This document shows positions 1 through 8,553 of a stretch of DNA of 64,000 nucleotides, piece after piece; the first letter of the stretch is position 1; every line of letters starts with the position of its first letter. Below the pieces are notes generated by a model, which ran no database searches, was not told where the DNA came from, and saw nothing but the letters and a program-made list of their open reading frames with translations. Position numbers and translations under genes: made by a program. This DNA is from Stappia indica (GTDB lineage Bacteria > Pseudomonadota > Alphaproteobacteria > Rhizobiales > Stappiaceae): contig NZ_MBQE01000001.1 of the NCBI RefSeq assembly GCF_001696535.1, forward strand, positions 186,001 through 250,000, written 5' to 3'.

Positions 1-1022
1 CGATCCTCAAGAAGGGCCTGGCGCTGACGCCGGTGAAGTTCGGCATCTCCTTCACGCTCAAGCACCTGAACCAGGCCGGTGCCCTGGTGCATCTCTACAC
101 CGACGGCTCGATCCATCTGAACCACGGCGGCACCGAGATGGGGCAGGGCCTGTTCCAGAAGGTGGCGCAGATCGTCGCCGAGGAATTCGGCGTCACGCTC
201 GACAAGGTGAAGATCACCGCGACCCACACCGGCAAGGTGCCCAACACCGGGCCGACGGCCGCCTCCTCGGGCACGGATCTCAACGGCATGGCCGCCAAGA
301 TCGGGGCCGAGACCATCCGCGGCCGCCTCGTTGCCTTCGCCGCCGAGCGCTATCAGGTCGCGCCGGACGCGATTTCCTTTGCCGGCAACCGTGTGCAGCT
401 CGGCGAGCGCTCCATGACGCTCGGCGAGCTCGCCCGCGAGGCTCATCTGGCACGCATCCAGCTGTCGGCGGCGGGCTTCTACGCCACGCCCAACATCACC
501 TGGGACCGCCCCAGCGCCTCGGGCCGGCCGTTCTTCTACTTCGCCTATGGCGCCGCCTGCTCGGAAGTGACCGTCGACACGATGACCGGTGAAATGCGGG
601 TCGATCGCGTCGACATCCTCCACGACGTCGGCCACTCGCTCAATCCGGCCATCGATATCGGCCAGATCGAGGGCGGCTTCGTGCAGGGCATGGGCTGGCT
701 GACCACCGAGGAACTGGTCTGGGACGACCGGGGCCGCCTGCGCACGCACGCTCCCTCCACCTATAAGATCCCGACCGCCTCCGACGTGCCGGAGGACTTC
801 CGGGTGGCGCTCTATGCCTCGGCCGGCAATCCCTCTCCCACGGTCTACCGCTCCAAGGCGGTCGGCGAGCCGCCGGTCATGCTGGCGATCTCCGTCTTCA
901 GCGCCATCCATGACGCGCTCGCCAGCCTCAACCCCGGCGCGATCCCGGATCTCGATGCCCCGGCAACGCCGGAGGCGATCCTGCACGCCGTCCTGTCCAT
1001 GAAGCGGAGCAGGGCCGGCTGA
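1..1022 (+). CDS. xdhB: Xanthine dehydrogenase, molybdopterin-binding subunit (C-terminal part)
   Basis: This is the large subunit of xanthine dehydrogenase, which oxidises hypoxanthine and xanthine to urate in the cytoplasm. The window opens inside the gene: the frame is open from base 3 and codes for about 339 residues, under half of the usual ~770. Visible family features are the cofactor-contact stretch GTEMGQGLF, the conserved NTGPTAASSGTDLNG segment, and GEPPVM near the C-terminus, whose Glu is the catalytic base in this family. The stop codon overlaps the xdhC start (TGATG), so the two are translationally coupled. The start and N-terminal half lie outside the window. Confidence 0.95.
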   Translation, partial: ILKKGLALTPVKFGISFTLKHLNQAGALVHLYTDGSIHLNHGGTEMGQGLFQKVAQIVAEEFGVTLDKVKITATHTGKVPNTGPTAASSGTDLNGMAAKIGAETIRGRLVAFAAERYQVAPDAISFAGNRVQLGERSMTLGELAREAHLARIQLSAAGFYATPNITWDRPSASGRPFFYFAYGAACSEVTVDTMTGEMRVDRVDILHDVGHSLNPAIDIGQIEGGFVQGMGWLTTEELVWDDRGRLRTHAPSTYKIPTASDVPEDFRVALYASAGNPSPTVYRSKAVGEPPVMLAISVFSAIHDALASLNPGAIPDLDAPATPEAILHAVLSMKRSRAG

Positions 1023-2041
1023 TGCGCAACCCCTGGAGCGCCGTTCGCGATCTGCTGGAGCGCCATGGCCGCTGCGCCATGGTCAGCGTGCTGGCGCTGC
1101 AGGGCTCGGCACCGCGCGAGGTCGGGGCACGCATGGTGGTGGCGCCGGACGGATCGTTTCACGGCACCATCGGCGGCGGCACGCTGGAATACGAGGCCAT
1201 CGCCATGGCGGCCGCGCAAGCGGCGGACGCGACCTCGGCCGATGCGCTGAAACTGCGGACTTTCACGCTGGGGCCCGACCTTGGCCAGTGCTGCGGCGGC
1301 CGCGTGACGCTGGCGGTGGAGAGTTTCTCGGGCGCACGGTTCGACGAGGCGCGCTGCCTCGCGGAGCTTGCCGGGCGCGGCGGCTTTGCGACCCGCGCAG
1401 CCATCGGCGCGCAGGGAGAAGTCGGCCCGCGCGAGATCGTCGCCGGCGAAGACACGGTGGATGCGCCTCTGGCCCTATCCGCCGGCCTGCTGGAAGAGCG
1501 GTTCGCCGCCGGCGAAACCCGTCTCGTCCTGTTCGGGGCCGGCCATGTCGGGCGTGCCATCGTCCTGGCGCTGGCCAGTCTGCCGTTCCGCGTCACCTGG
1601 GTCGACAGCCGCGCCAATGCCTTTCCCGCCCATGCCCCGCGCAGCGTCGAAGCCCGCCACCTGAGCGACCCGACCGCGCTGTTCCGCGAGCCGGCAAGCG
1701 GTCACGCCCGCCCGGCCGAGGTGCTGATCATGACGCACGACCATGCGCTCGATCTGGCGATTGCCGATGCGGCGCTCCGGGCGCCCGGCATCGGCGGCGT
1801 CGGCATGATCGGCAGCGCGACCAAGGCGGCGCGCATGGTCTCGCGGCTGCGGGCGGCCGGTCACGGCGAGGAGGCGCTGGCGCGCTTCCGCTGTCCCATC
1901 GGCATTTCGGGAATCGCATCCAAGGAGCCGGCCGCCATCGCCATCTCCGTTGCGGCCGAACTCATGCTTCGCCGCGAACAGGCAGGAGCTTTCCACAACA
2001 AACGCGGCGGCAGGCTTGCGGGGGGAATGAGGCTCGTATGA
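1022..2041 (+). CDS. xdhC: Xanthine dehydrogenase accessory protein XdhC
   Basis: XdhC binds molybdenum cofactor, helps its sulfuration and inserts it into XdhB. The 339-residue product has the CoxI/XdhC N-terminal domain with the conserved motif GQCCGG near residue 90. A Rossmann-type C-terminal domain follows, beginning around residue 165 with LVLFGAGHVGRAIV. The length is normal for the alphaproteobacterial family. The ATG overlaps the xdhB stop, and the next gene starts 19 bases downstream. The dehydrogenase and the BMP-type importer are therefore probably one transcript. Confidence 0.95.
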   Translation: MRNPWSAVRDLLERHGRCAMVSVLALQGSAPREVGARMVVAPDGSFHGTIGGGTLEYEAIAMAAAQAADATSADALKLRTFTLGPDLGQCCGGRVTLAVESFSGARFDEARCLAELAGRGGFATRAAIGAQGEVGPREIVAGEDTVDAPLALSAGLLEERFAAGETRLVLFGAGHVGRAIVLALASLPFRVTWVDSRANAFPAHAPRSVEARHLSDPTALFREPASGHARPAEVLIMTHDHALDLAIADAALRAPGIGGVGMIGSATKAARMVSRLRAAGHGEEALARFRCPIGISGIASKEPAAIAISVAAELMLRREQAGAFHNKRGGRLAGGMRLV

Positions 2042-2060
2042 TAACGCTGCGGGGGAAGCG

Positions 2061-3641
2061 ATGACAGCCACGACACCGACAGATCCGCCCGCAACAGGCC
2101 GTGAGAGACAGGGCGAAATCCTGCTCGAGGCCAGGGGCATCAGCAAGCGCTTCGGCGAGGTTCTCGCCAACGACACGGTGTCGCTGACGCTGCGTGCCGG
2201 CGAAATCCATGCCTTGCTCGGCGAGAACGGTGCCGGCAAGTCGACCCTCGTCAAGATCCTCTACGGTGCGCTTGAGCCCAACGGGGGCACGCTGCACTGG
2301 CAGGGCAGGGAAGTGACCATTTCCACCCCCGCCGAGGCGCGCCAGCTCGGCATCGGCATGGTCTTCCAGCATTTCTCGCTGTTCGAGGCGCTGACGGTTG
2401 CCGAGAACATCGCGCTCGCTCTTCCCAAGGGCACCGCCATGCGCGAGCTCTCCGCGCGCATCCGCGACGTCTCGCGCGACTACGGCCTGACGCTCGACCC
2501 GGACGCCATCGTCGCAGACCTTCCCGTCGGCATCCGCCAGCGCATCGAGATCGTCCGCTGCCTGCTGCAGGAGCCGCGCCTGATCATCATGGACGAGCCG
2601 ACCTCGGTGCTGACGCCGCAGGAGGCCGACCAGCTGTTCCTCACCCTGGAGCGGCTCACCTCGGAAGGCTGCGCGATCCTCTACATCTCCCACCGGCTGG
2701 AGGAGGTGAAGCGCATCTGTCACCACGCCACCGTCATGCGCCACGGCAAGGTCATCTCCGAATGCGACCCGGCGCAGGAGACCGCCGCCTCGCTGGCGCG
2801 GATGATGGTCGGCAGCGCGGTGCACGATCTCGACCGCGGTCCGCGGCCCGAGGCCGGCGCGGTTCGGCTGGAGCTGCGCGGGCTGTCCGCTCCGGCGGAC
2901 GGGCCCTTCTCCGTCGCTATCGACAATGTCGATCTGAAGGTCCGCGGCGGCGAGGTCGTGGCGATTGCCGGCATTGCCGGCAACGGCCAGGGCGAGCTTT
3001 TCGACCTTGTGTCGGGCGAGCGCCTGTCCGCCGCCGACGCCGTGCAGATCGACGGCCAGTCGGCCGGGCGCAGCAGCATCACCGCCCGTCGGCGGGCAGG
3101 CGCTGCCTTCGTGCCGGAAGAACGGCTCGGCCATGGCGCAGTGCCGGGCCTCAGACTGTCGGAGAACATCGTCCTGACCCGCCACTCCACAGGGGACGGT
3201 CTGGTGCGCGGCGGCTTCGTCGACCGCGACCGGTCTCGGCAGCTGGAGCAGCGGCTGAAGAGCAATTTCGACGTGCGCATGTCTCACGACGATGCCGAGG
3301 CACGCGCCCTGTCCGGCGGCAATCTGCAGAAATTCGTCATCGGCCGGGAGCTCGACCGCCGTCCGGGCGTGCTGGTCGTGAACCAGCCGACCTGGGGCGT
3401 CGATGCCGGCGCCGCAGCGCTCATCCGGCAGGAGCTCATCGACCTCAGCCGCCAGGGATCGGCCGTCGTGGTGATCAGCCAGGATCTCGACGAGATCTTC
3501 GAGATCGCCGACCGCATCGCCGTCATCTCGCGCGGCCGGATGTCGGACGCCGAGCCGGCGGAGGCCATGACCCGCGAGCGCATCGGCCTGCTCATGGGCG
3601 GGATGGATGAAGGGCAGGGAGGTGCGACCCATGCGGCTTGA
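2061..3641 (+). CDS. BMP-family ABC importer, double ATP-binding protein
   Basis: Energy-coupling ATPase of a nucleoside/purine-type ABC importer (526 residues, two nucleotide-binding domains). Domain 1 has Walker A GENGAGKST near residue 57 and an intact Walker B with MDEPTSVLTP; its signature is the family-type LPVGIRQRIEI. Domain 2 has a degenerate Walker A (AGIAGNGQGE), a good signature LSGGNLQKF, and Walker B reading VVNQPTWGVD, where Gln replaces the catalytic Glu. That asymmetry is usual for the RbsA/NupA-like family, so only the first site is expected to hydrolyse ATP fully. It precedes and overlaps the permease gene. Because it follows xdhC closely, a purine base or nucleoside is the likely cargo (inference). 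Confidence 0.92.
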   Translation: MTATTPTDPPATGRERQGEILLEARGISKRFGEVLANDTVSLTLRAGEIHALLGENGAGKSTLVKILYGALEPNGGTLHWQGREVTISTPAEARQLGIGMVFQHFSLFEALTVAENIALALPKGTAMRELSARIRDVSRDYGLTLDPDAIVADLPVGIRQRIEIVRCLLQEPRLIIMDEPTSVLTPQEADQLFLTLERLTSEGCAILYISHRLEEVKRICHHATVMRHGKVISECDPAQETAASLARMMVGSAVHDLDRGPRPEAGAVRLELRGLSAPADGPFSVAIDNVDLKVRGGEVVAIAGIAGNGQGELFDLVSGERLSAADAVQIDGQSAGRSSITARRRAGAAFVPEERLGHGAVPGLRLSENIVLTRHSTGDGLVRGGFVDRDRSRQLEQRLKSNFDVRMSHDDAEARALSGGNLQKFVIGRELDRRPGVLVVNQPTWGVDAGAAALIRQELIDLSRQGSAVVVISQDLDEIFEIADRIAVISRGRMSDAEPAEAMTRERIGLLMGGMDEGQGGATHAA

Positions 3642-4710
3642 GCTGGAAAAACGCGCCGAACACTCGACCGCGATGGCGCTGCTGTCGCCGGTGATCGCGC
3701 TTGCCCTGACGCTCGTCAGCGGCGCCATCCTGTTCGCGGCCCTGGGCCAGAACCCGGCCGAGGCGCTCTACGTCTTCTTCATCGAGCCCCTGACCGCCTC
3801 CTGGTCGCTGCAGGAGCTGGTGGTCAAGGCAACGCCCCTGATCCTGATCGGCGTCGGTCTTGCGGTCTGCTACCTCTCCAACACCTGGAACATCGGGGGC
3901 GAGGGCCAGTTCACGGCAGGCGCCCTTGCCGGCTCGATCCTGCCGATCCTGTTTCCCGATTTCCAGACCCCGTTGACGCTGCCCCTGATGCTGCTGATGG
4001 GCATTGCCGGTGGCATGGCCTGGGCGGCGATTCCGGCCTTTCTGAAGGTACGCTTCGGCACCAACGAGATCCTGACCAGCCTGATGCTGGTCTATATCGC
4101 GCTGCTCCTGCTCGATTGGCTGGTGCGCGGCCCCTGGCGCGATCCGGACGGCTACAACTTCCCCGAAAGCCGCATCTTTTCCGATGCAGCATCGCTGCCG
4201 GCTCTGGCCGACGGGCGCATGCATGTGGGCGCGATCTTCGCGCTGATTGCGGTCGCAGCGCTCGCCGTGGTGCTGATGAAATCGCTCAAGGGCTTCGAGA
4301 TCCGCGTCCTCGGCCAGGCGCCGCGGGCAGGGCGCTTTGCCGGCTTCTCGCAGAACAAGATGGTATGGTTCGCCTTCCTCCTGTCGGGCGGGCTGGCCGG
4401 CCTTGCCGGCATCAGCGAGGTCTCCGGCTCGATCAACCAGCTCACCCCGGTGATTTCGCCCGGCTACGGCTTCACGGCGATCATCGTGGCCTTTCTCGGC
4501 CGGTTGAACCCCGTCGGCATCCTGTTTTCCGGCCTGCTGCTGGCCCTGTCCTATCTCGGCGGCGAGGCTGCGCAGGTGGCGCTTGGCATCTCCGACAAGA
4601 CCACCCGCGTGTTCCAGGGCATGCTTCTTTTCTACGTGCTTGCCTGCGACACGCTGATCCTCTACCGGATCCGGCTCGGCGGACCCGCCGCCACGGGGAA
4701 GGGGGCCTGA
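3631..4710 (+). CDS. BMP-family ABC importer permease 1
   Basis: First of two BPD_transp_2 permeases in the importer, about 359 residues with roughly 8-10 hydrophobic segments. The family motif lies in the stretch NTWNIGGEGQFTAGAL, around residue 95. I chose the ATG at 3631 (MRLELEKR) rather than 3607. A GGGAGG ribosome binding site sits eight bases before it, and the shorter form matches the normal N-terminus. The start overlaps the ATPase gene by 11 bases, so translation is coupled. It forms the channel together with the next gene. Confidence 0.92.
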   Translation: MRLELEKRAEHSTAMALLSPVIALALTLVSGAILFAALGQNPAEALYVFFIEPLTASWSLQELVVKATPLILIGVGLAVCYLSNTWNIGGEGQFTAGALAGSILPILFPDFQTPLTLPLMLLMGIAGGMAWAAIPAFLKVRFGTNEILTSLMLVYIALLLLDWLVRGPWRDPDGYNFPESRIFSDAASLPALADGRMHVGAIFALIAVAALAVVLMKSLKGFEIRVLGQAPRAGRFAGFSQNKMVWFAFLLSGGLAGLAGISEVSGSINQLTPVISPGYGFTAIIVAFLGRLNPVGILFSGLLLALSYLGGEAAQVALGISDKTTRVFQGMLLFYVLACDTLILYRIRLGGPAATGKGA

Positions 4711-4711
4711 C

Positions 4712-5632
4712 ATGGGTGCGTTCGAAGCGATCCTCCTGACCGTCATCACTGCGGCGACGCCGCTGCTGCTCGCCGCCATCGGCGAGCTGGTGGTGGAGCG
4801 GTCCGGCGTTCTCAATCTCGGTGTCGAGGGCATGATGATCCTCGGCGCGGTGATGGGCTTTGCCGCCGCACAGGCCACCGGCTCTCCCTATGTCGGCGTG
4901 CTGTGCGCCATGCTTGCCGGCATGGTTCTGGCGCTGCTCTTCGGCTTCCTGACCATCCATCTCGTCGCCAACCAGGTCGCCACCGGCCTGGCCTTGACGC
5001 TGCTCGGCCTCGGCCTTGCCGGCATGATCGGCGAGGCGTTCGTCGGCCGGCCGGGCGTGAAACTTCAGGCGATCGAGATCCCGGTGCTGAGCGACCTGCC
5101 GGTGATCGGTCGGGCGCTGTTCGGCCAGGACCTCTTGGTCTACGTGTCGCTGGCGCTGGTCGCGGCGGTCTCCTACGTCCTGTTCCGCACCCGCGCCGGT
5201 CTGGTCATCCGCGCGGTCGGCGACAATCACGGCTCGGCCCACGCGCTCGGCGTTTCGGTGCGCAAGGTGCGCTATCTTGCGGTGCTGTTCGGCGGCGCCT
5301 GCGCCGGTCTGGCCGGCGGCTACCTGTCGCTGGCCTACACCCCGCAATGGGTCGAGGGCATGACCGCAGGCCGCGGCTGGATCGCGCTGGCGCTCGTCGT
5401 CTTCGCCACCTGGCGGCCCTTGCGGGTTCTGGCCGGTGCCTATCTCTTCGGCGCGGTCGGCATCCTGCAGTTCCATGCCCAGGCGCATGGCGTCGGCGTT
5501 CCCTCGCAGCTGCTGGCGGCCTTGCCCTATGCTGCGACCATCGCAGTGCTTGTGATCATTTCGCGAAACCGTATCCTGACCCGTATCAACACGCCGGCCT
5601 GCCTCGGCAAGCCGTTCGTGCCGGACCGGTGA
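4712..5632 (+). CDS. BMP-family ABC importer permease 2
   Basis: Second inner-membrane permease of the importer, 306 residues and largely hydrophobic. It carries the family motif VLNLGVEGMMILGA near residue 33. It begins one base after the stop of the first permease and has a strong GGGAAGGGGG ribosome binding site inside that gene's 3' end. Heterodimeric permeases of this type usually accompany a double ATPase and a BMP lipoprotein-like receptor, and all four are present here in order. Confidence 0.92.
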   Translation: MGAFEAILLTVITAATPLLLAAIGELVVERSGVLNLGVEGMMILGAVMGFAAAQATGSPYVGVLCAMLAGMVLALLFGFLTIHLVANQVATGLALTLLGLGLAGMIGEAFVGRPGVKLQAIEIPVLSDLPVIGRALFGQDLLVYVSLALVAAVSYVLFRTRAGLVIRAVGDNHGSAHALGVSVRKVRYLAVLFGGACAGLAGGYLSLAYTPQWVEGMTAGRGWIALALVVFATWRPLRVLAGAYLFGAVGILQFHAQAHGVGVPSQLLAALPYAATIAVLVIISRNRILTRINTPACLGKPFVPDR

Positions 5633-5739
5633 TGCGCTGACCAGCGGGCGCGGACGGGGCAGCCCCCATCCGCCACCTGCCATCTTGAAAGCCGGCGAAA
5701 CTCCGGCGGGGGCTGCAACAGGGGACACAGGAGCAGGAA

Positions 5740-6807
5740 ATGAAAAAAGTTCTGGGGTTGGCGGCGGCTGCGCTGCTCGGCTTCGGCATTGTCGGCGCCG
5801 AAGCGGCCGACAAGCTGAAGGTCGGTTTCATCTATGTCGGTCCGATCGGCGACCACGGCTGGTCCTACCAGCACAACCAGGGCCGTCTCGCCATCGAGAA
5901 GGAATTCGGCGACAAGATCGAGACCGTCTACATCGAGAACGTCTCTGAAGGCCCGGATGCGGAGCGCGCCATCGAGCGCCTGGCACGCGACGGGGCAGGG
6001 CTCATCTTCACCACGTCCTTCGGCTTCATGAACCCGACGCTGAAGGTCGCCGAGAAGTTCCCGGACGTGAAGTTCGAGCACGCCACCGGCTACAAGCGTT
6101 CCGAGAACCTCTCGACCTACTCCGCCCGCTTCTACGAGGGCCGCTACGTCATCGGCCAGATGGCAGCGAAGATGTCCAAGACCGGCACCGCCGGCTATGT
6201 CGCCTCCGTGCCGATCCCGGAAGTGGTGCGCGGCATCAACTCCTTCATGCTGGGCGCGCAGTCGGTCAATCCGGACTTCAAGGTCAAGGTCGTGTGGGTG
6301 AACTCCTGGTATGACCCGGGCAAGGAAGCCGACGCTGCCAAGGCGCTGCTCGACCAGGGCGCTGACGTGATCTCCCAGCACACCGACAGCCCGGCACCGC
6401 TGCAGGTCGCCGAGGAGCGCGGCGCGGTCGGCTTCGGCCAGGCGTCCGACATGATCGCCTTCGCGCCGAAGGCGCAGCTCACCGCCATCGTCGACGACTG
6501 GAGCGCCTATTACATCCGCCGCGTCCAGGCCGTGCTCGACGGCACCTGGAAGAGCGAGGACGTGTGGGGCGGCTTCGACAAGGACATGGTCGTGATGGCT
6601 CCCTTCACCAACGTTCCGGAGGACGTTGCCAAGGAAGCCGCGGCGACCGCCGAGAAGATCCGTTCGGGCGAGTTCCATCCCTTCACCGGCCCGATCTTCA
6701 AGCAGGACGGCAGCGAGGCAGCGGGCGAGGGCATCATCATCGATGACGGCACGCTCCTCGGCATGAACTGGTACGTCAAGGGCATCGACGACAAGCTGCC
6801 GAACTGA
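5740..6807 (+). CDS. BMP-family ABC importer substrate-binding protein
   Basis: Periplasmic receptor of the importer (355 residues). A short signal peptide (MKKVLGLAAAALLGFG, cleavage near AEA-ADK) is followed by the BMP/PnrA fold. Characteristic pieces are VGFIYVGPIGDHGWSYQHN near residue 28, FTTSFGFMNPTL, and the QHTDSPAP segment in the ligand cleft. An AGGAG ribosome binding site precedes the ATG. There is no lipobox cysteine, so it is a soluble receptor. Placement after xdhBC supports purine or purine nucleoside binding; this is inference, as the fold alone does not fix the ligand. A hairpin terminator follows. Confidence 0.92.
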   Translation: MKKVLGLAAAALLGFGIVGAEAADKLKVGFIYVGPIGDHGWSYQHNQGRLAIEKEFGDKIETVYIENVSEGPDAERAIERLARDGAGLIFTTSFGFMNPTLKVAEKFPDVKFEHATGYKRSENLSTYSARFYEGRYVIGQMAAKMSKTGTAGYVASVPIPEVVRGINSFMLGAQSVNPDFKVKVVWVNSWYDPGKEADAAKALLDQGADVISQHTDSPAPLQVAEERGAVGFGQASDMIAFAPKAQLTAIVDDWSAYYIRRVQAVLDGTWKSEDVWGGFDKDMVVMAPFTNVPEDVAKEAAATAEKIRSGEFHPFTGPIFKQDGSEAAGEGIIIDDGTLLGMNWYVKGIDDKLPN

Positions 6808-6839
6808 CCTTCGGCCTGTCGCCATCCACCAAAGCACCG

Positions 6840-6875
6840 CGGGCCGGGGGAGCGATCTCCCGGCCCGTTTCTTTT
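6840..6875 (+). terminator. Rho-independent terminator of the xdh/BMP operon
   Basis: A 9-bp GC stem (CGGGCCGGG with CCCGGCCCG) enclosing GGAGCGATCT, or a slightly different loop register, is followed by TTTCTTTT. It lies 33 bases after the stop of the substrate-binding protein gene and closes the operon. Confidence 0.85.
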
Positions 6876-7015
6876 GGCCCACCCGCTCTCGCCGCCGTGT
6901 TCCGGGTTTCGCGAAAGGCATTCGGTTGCAAAATGGCGGGGCGCCGTGGATCGGGATCGCAGCAAAGGGCAGGGAGGTCCGATCACGGCACTTACGCGCG
7001 GTGAACACTGCTGCA

Positions 7016-7050
7016 ATATCCCATATATGGGATTATATCCCTCATATGGA
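7016..7050 (+). promoter_or_regulatory. Tandem palindromic operator over the XRE regulator start
   Basis: A perfect 16-bp palindrome, ATCCCATATATGGGAT, lies at 7018-7033. A related copy, ATATCCCTCATATGGA, follows at 7035-7050, 19 bases downstream and on the same helix face within about two turns. The second site contains the presumed ATG at 7046. The site sits directly before a helix-turn-helix gene, so autoregulation is the simplest reading (inference). The region is sharply AT-rich compared with its surroundings. Confidence 0.65.
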
Positions 7051-7603
7051 CAGGATTGACCGACACAACACGGCACTTGCCGACCATTTGCGCTCCCTGA
7101 GGGCGGATCGCGGGCTCACCCTTCAGGAATTGGCGGAAAACAGCGGCGTGAGCCGCGCGACGCTCTCGCGTATCGAGAACGGGGAGGTCAGTCCGACGGC
7201 CGAAACGCTCGGCCGCATGGCGTCGGCCTTCGGCCTGCCGCTTTCCCAGCTTCTCGCGCCGCTGGAGCCGGAGTTTCCGCCGCTTCTTCGCCGTGCCGAC
7301 CAGAGCATCTGGTCGGATCCCGAAAGCGGCTTCACCCGTCGGTCCGTTTCGCCGCCCAGCAGCGGGCTGAAGCTGGAAATCATCGAATGCGAGATCGCGC
7401 CCGATCAGCGCATCTCCTACGACCGTCCGGCGGTCCCGGGCCACGAGCATCATCTTGTGATGATCGCGGGAAGGCTGACCCTCACAGTCGATGGGGAGCG
7501 CCGAGACCTGTACCCGGGCGACTGCCTGCGCTATCGGCTGTTCGGGACCACGGTCTTCGAGACCGCAGAGCATGGCGCGCGCTATCTCATCGCTCTGGCC
7601 TGA
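7046..7603 (+). CDS. XRE-family transcriptional regulator with cupin domain
   Basis: A 185-residue regulator. An N-terminal helix-turn-helix (residues ~10-65, including LTLQELAENSGVSRATLSRI) is joined to a C-terminal cupin domain (~105-180, with GHEHHLVMIAGRLTLTVDG). Such proteins sense small ligands through the cupin and regulate neighbouring metabolic genes. The frame is open further upstream to a TTG at 6926, but similarity to the family begins at MDRIDRHNTALADHL. No Shine-Dalgarno sequence precedes this ATG, so the message may be leaderless. A GNAT gene follows ten bases later, probably its regulatory target or partner. Confidence 0.9.
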   Translation: MDRIDRHNTALADHLRSLRADRGLTLQELAENSGVSRATLSRIENGEVSPTAETLGRMASAFGLPLSQLLAPLEPEFPPLLRRADQSIWSDPESGFTRRSVSPPSSGLKLEIIECEIAPDQRISYDRPAVPGHEHHLVMIAGRLTLTVDGERRDLYPGDCLRYRLFGTTVFETAEHGARYLIALA

Positions 7604-7613
7604 GGATCCTCGA

Positions 7614-8156
7614 ATGGAACCGCATATTCTCCAGCTCGACGGTTCGGCCATCGAGGCGAACCTTGCTGCGCTGTCGCGCATCCTCGTCGACAGCGTCGCC
7701 GGCGGGGCCGCTATCGGCTTCATGGCGCCCGTATCCGCACAGCAGGCGACACTATTCTGGCTGGAGGATGTCCGGCCGGCTGTCGAGGCCGGGTACCGGA
7801 TCGTGTTCGGCGCAAGGCGGGACGGCGAACTCCTCGGCACCGTGCAGCTTCTATTGGCCATGCCGCCCAACCAGCCGCATCGCTGCGAGATCGCCAAGAT
7901 GATCGTCCATCCGCACGCGCGACGCCTCGGCATCGGCCGAGCTCTGATGCACCGCGCTCTGGAGCGCGCACGCCAGCTCGGCAAGACGCTGGTGACGCTC
8001 GACACGCGCACCGGCGATGTCGCCGAGCCGCTCTATGCCTCCGTCGGGTTCGAGGTTGCCGGCATCATCCCGGACTATGCCTTCGACCCGGACGGACGGG
8101 CACGTCACGCCACCACCTACATGTACTGCCGACTGGGATCCGAAGCGGCAGCCTGA
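7614..8156 (+). CDS. GNAT-family N-acetyltransferase
   Basis: A 180-residue acetyl-CoA-dependent acetyltransferase. The acetyl-CoA binding loop is seen at IVHPHARRLGIGRALM (about residues 101-116), after a typical N-terminal alpha/beta region and before the GFEVAGIIPDY strand. The ATG at 7614 has a GAGG ribosome binding site overlapping the preceding regulator's stop. An upstream extension to 7491 lies inside the regulator gene and is rejected. Substrate unknown. The XRE-cupin plus GNAT pairing suggests a small-molecule detoxification or amine-modifying step (inference). Confidence 0.88.
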   Translation: MEPHILQLDGSAIEANLAALSRILVDSVAGGAAIGFMAPVSAQQATLFWLEDVRPAVEAGYRIVFGARRDGELLGTVQLLLAMPPNQPHRCEIAKMIVHPHARRLGIGRALMHRALERARQLGKTLVTLDTRTGDVAEPLYASVGFEVAGIIPDYAFDPDGRARHATTYMYCRLGSEAAA

Positions 8157-8553
8157 CACGGCGTTCAGAGCTTTGCCGCACCAGCAGTCGCCCAACGCTG
8201 CGCCGGCATGTGCCGGCACCAGCGCGTGAGGGCATGAGCGAAACCCAACCGGCACCATCAAGCATCGATCCGGGGGAGCCGGCCGACAAGAGCTGGAGAC
8301 GCCGCCGGGCCGGGCTTCGCTCCAATCCTCACCGTCATATCGCTAATTCGCATAAGATATATTATGGAACTTTTATGTTGAGCTGAAATCAGGCGAGCGA
8401 CCGGGCCTGCGACCTCGCGTCTTCTGCGGATCGTGCCCGGTGTGGCACGAATGCCGGCCACGGGCGCAAAATCGATAAAATTGTCATGTTGTCCGCGCCG
8501 ATGACGAGACATCCGTCATCGCTTGTAGTTATGTAGATTTGAAATGATCGGTC
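8157..8553. other. Intergenic region upstream of the diguanylate cyclase
   Basis: About 400 bases without a convincing gene. A 50-codon ORF from ATG 8234 has no family look and a badly spaced ribosome binding site. The second half is AT-rich (for example CATAAGATATATTATGG near 8350) and probably holds the promoter of the GGDEF gene. A perfect 8-bp inverted repeat at 8499-8521 is listed separately. Confidence 0.6.
8499..8521. promoter_or_regulatory. Inverted repeat upstream of the diguanylate cyclase gene
   Basis: CGATGACG and CGTCATCG are perfect 8-bp arms around a 7-base spacer (AGACATC). The repeat ends 32 bases before the first possible TTG start. It could be an operator or an mRNA hairpin in the leader. 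No family assignment is possible from sequence. Confidence 0.45.

Noticed and set aside
2061-3641. Degenerate second nucleotide-binding site in the BMP ATPase as a sign of inactivation
   Set aside because: Gln in place of the catalytic Glu and an odd Walker A in domain 2 are normal for this importer family.
8234-8386. A 50-codon ORF before the diguanylate cyclase
   Set aside because: G-rich sequence abuts the ATG instead of being spaced from it, composition is ordinary intergenic, and there is no domain.
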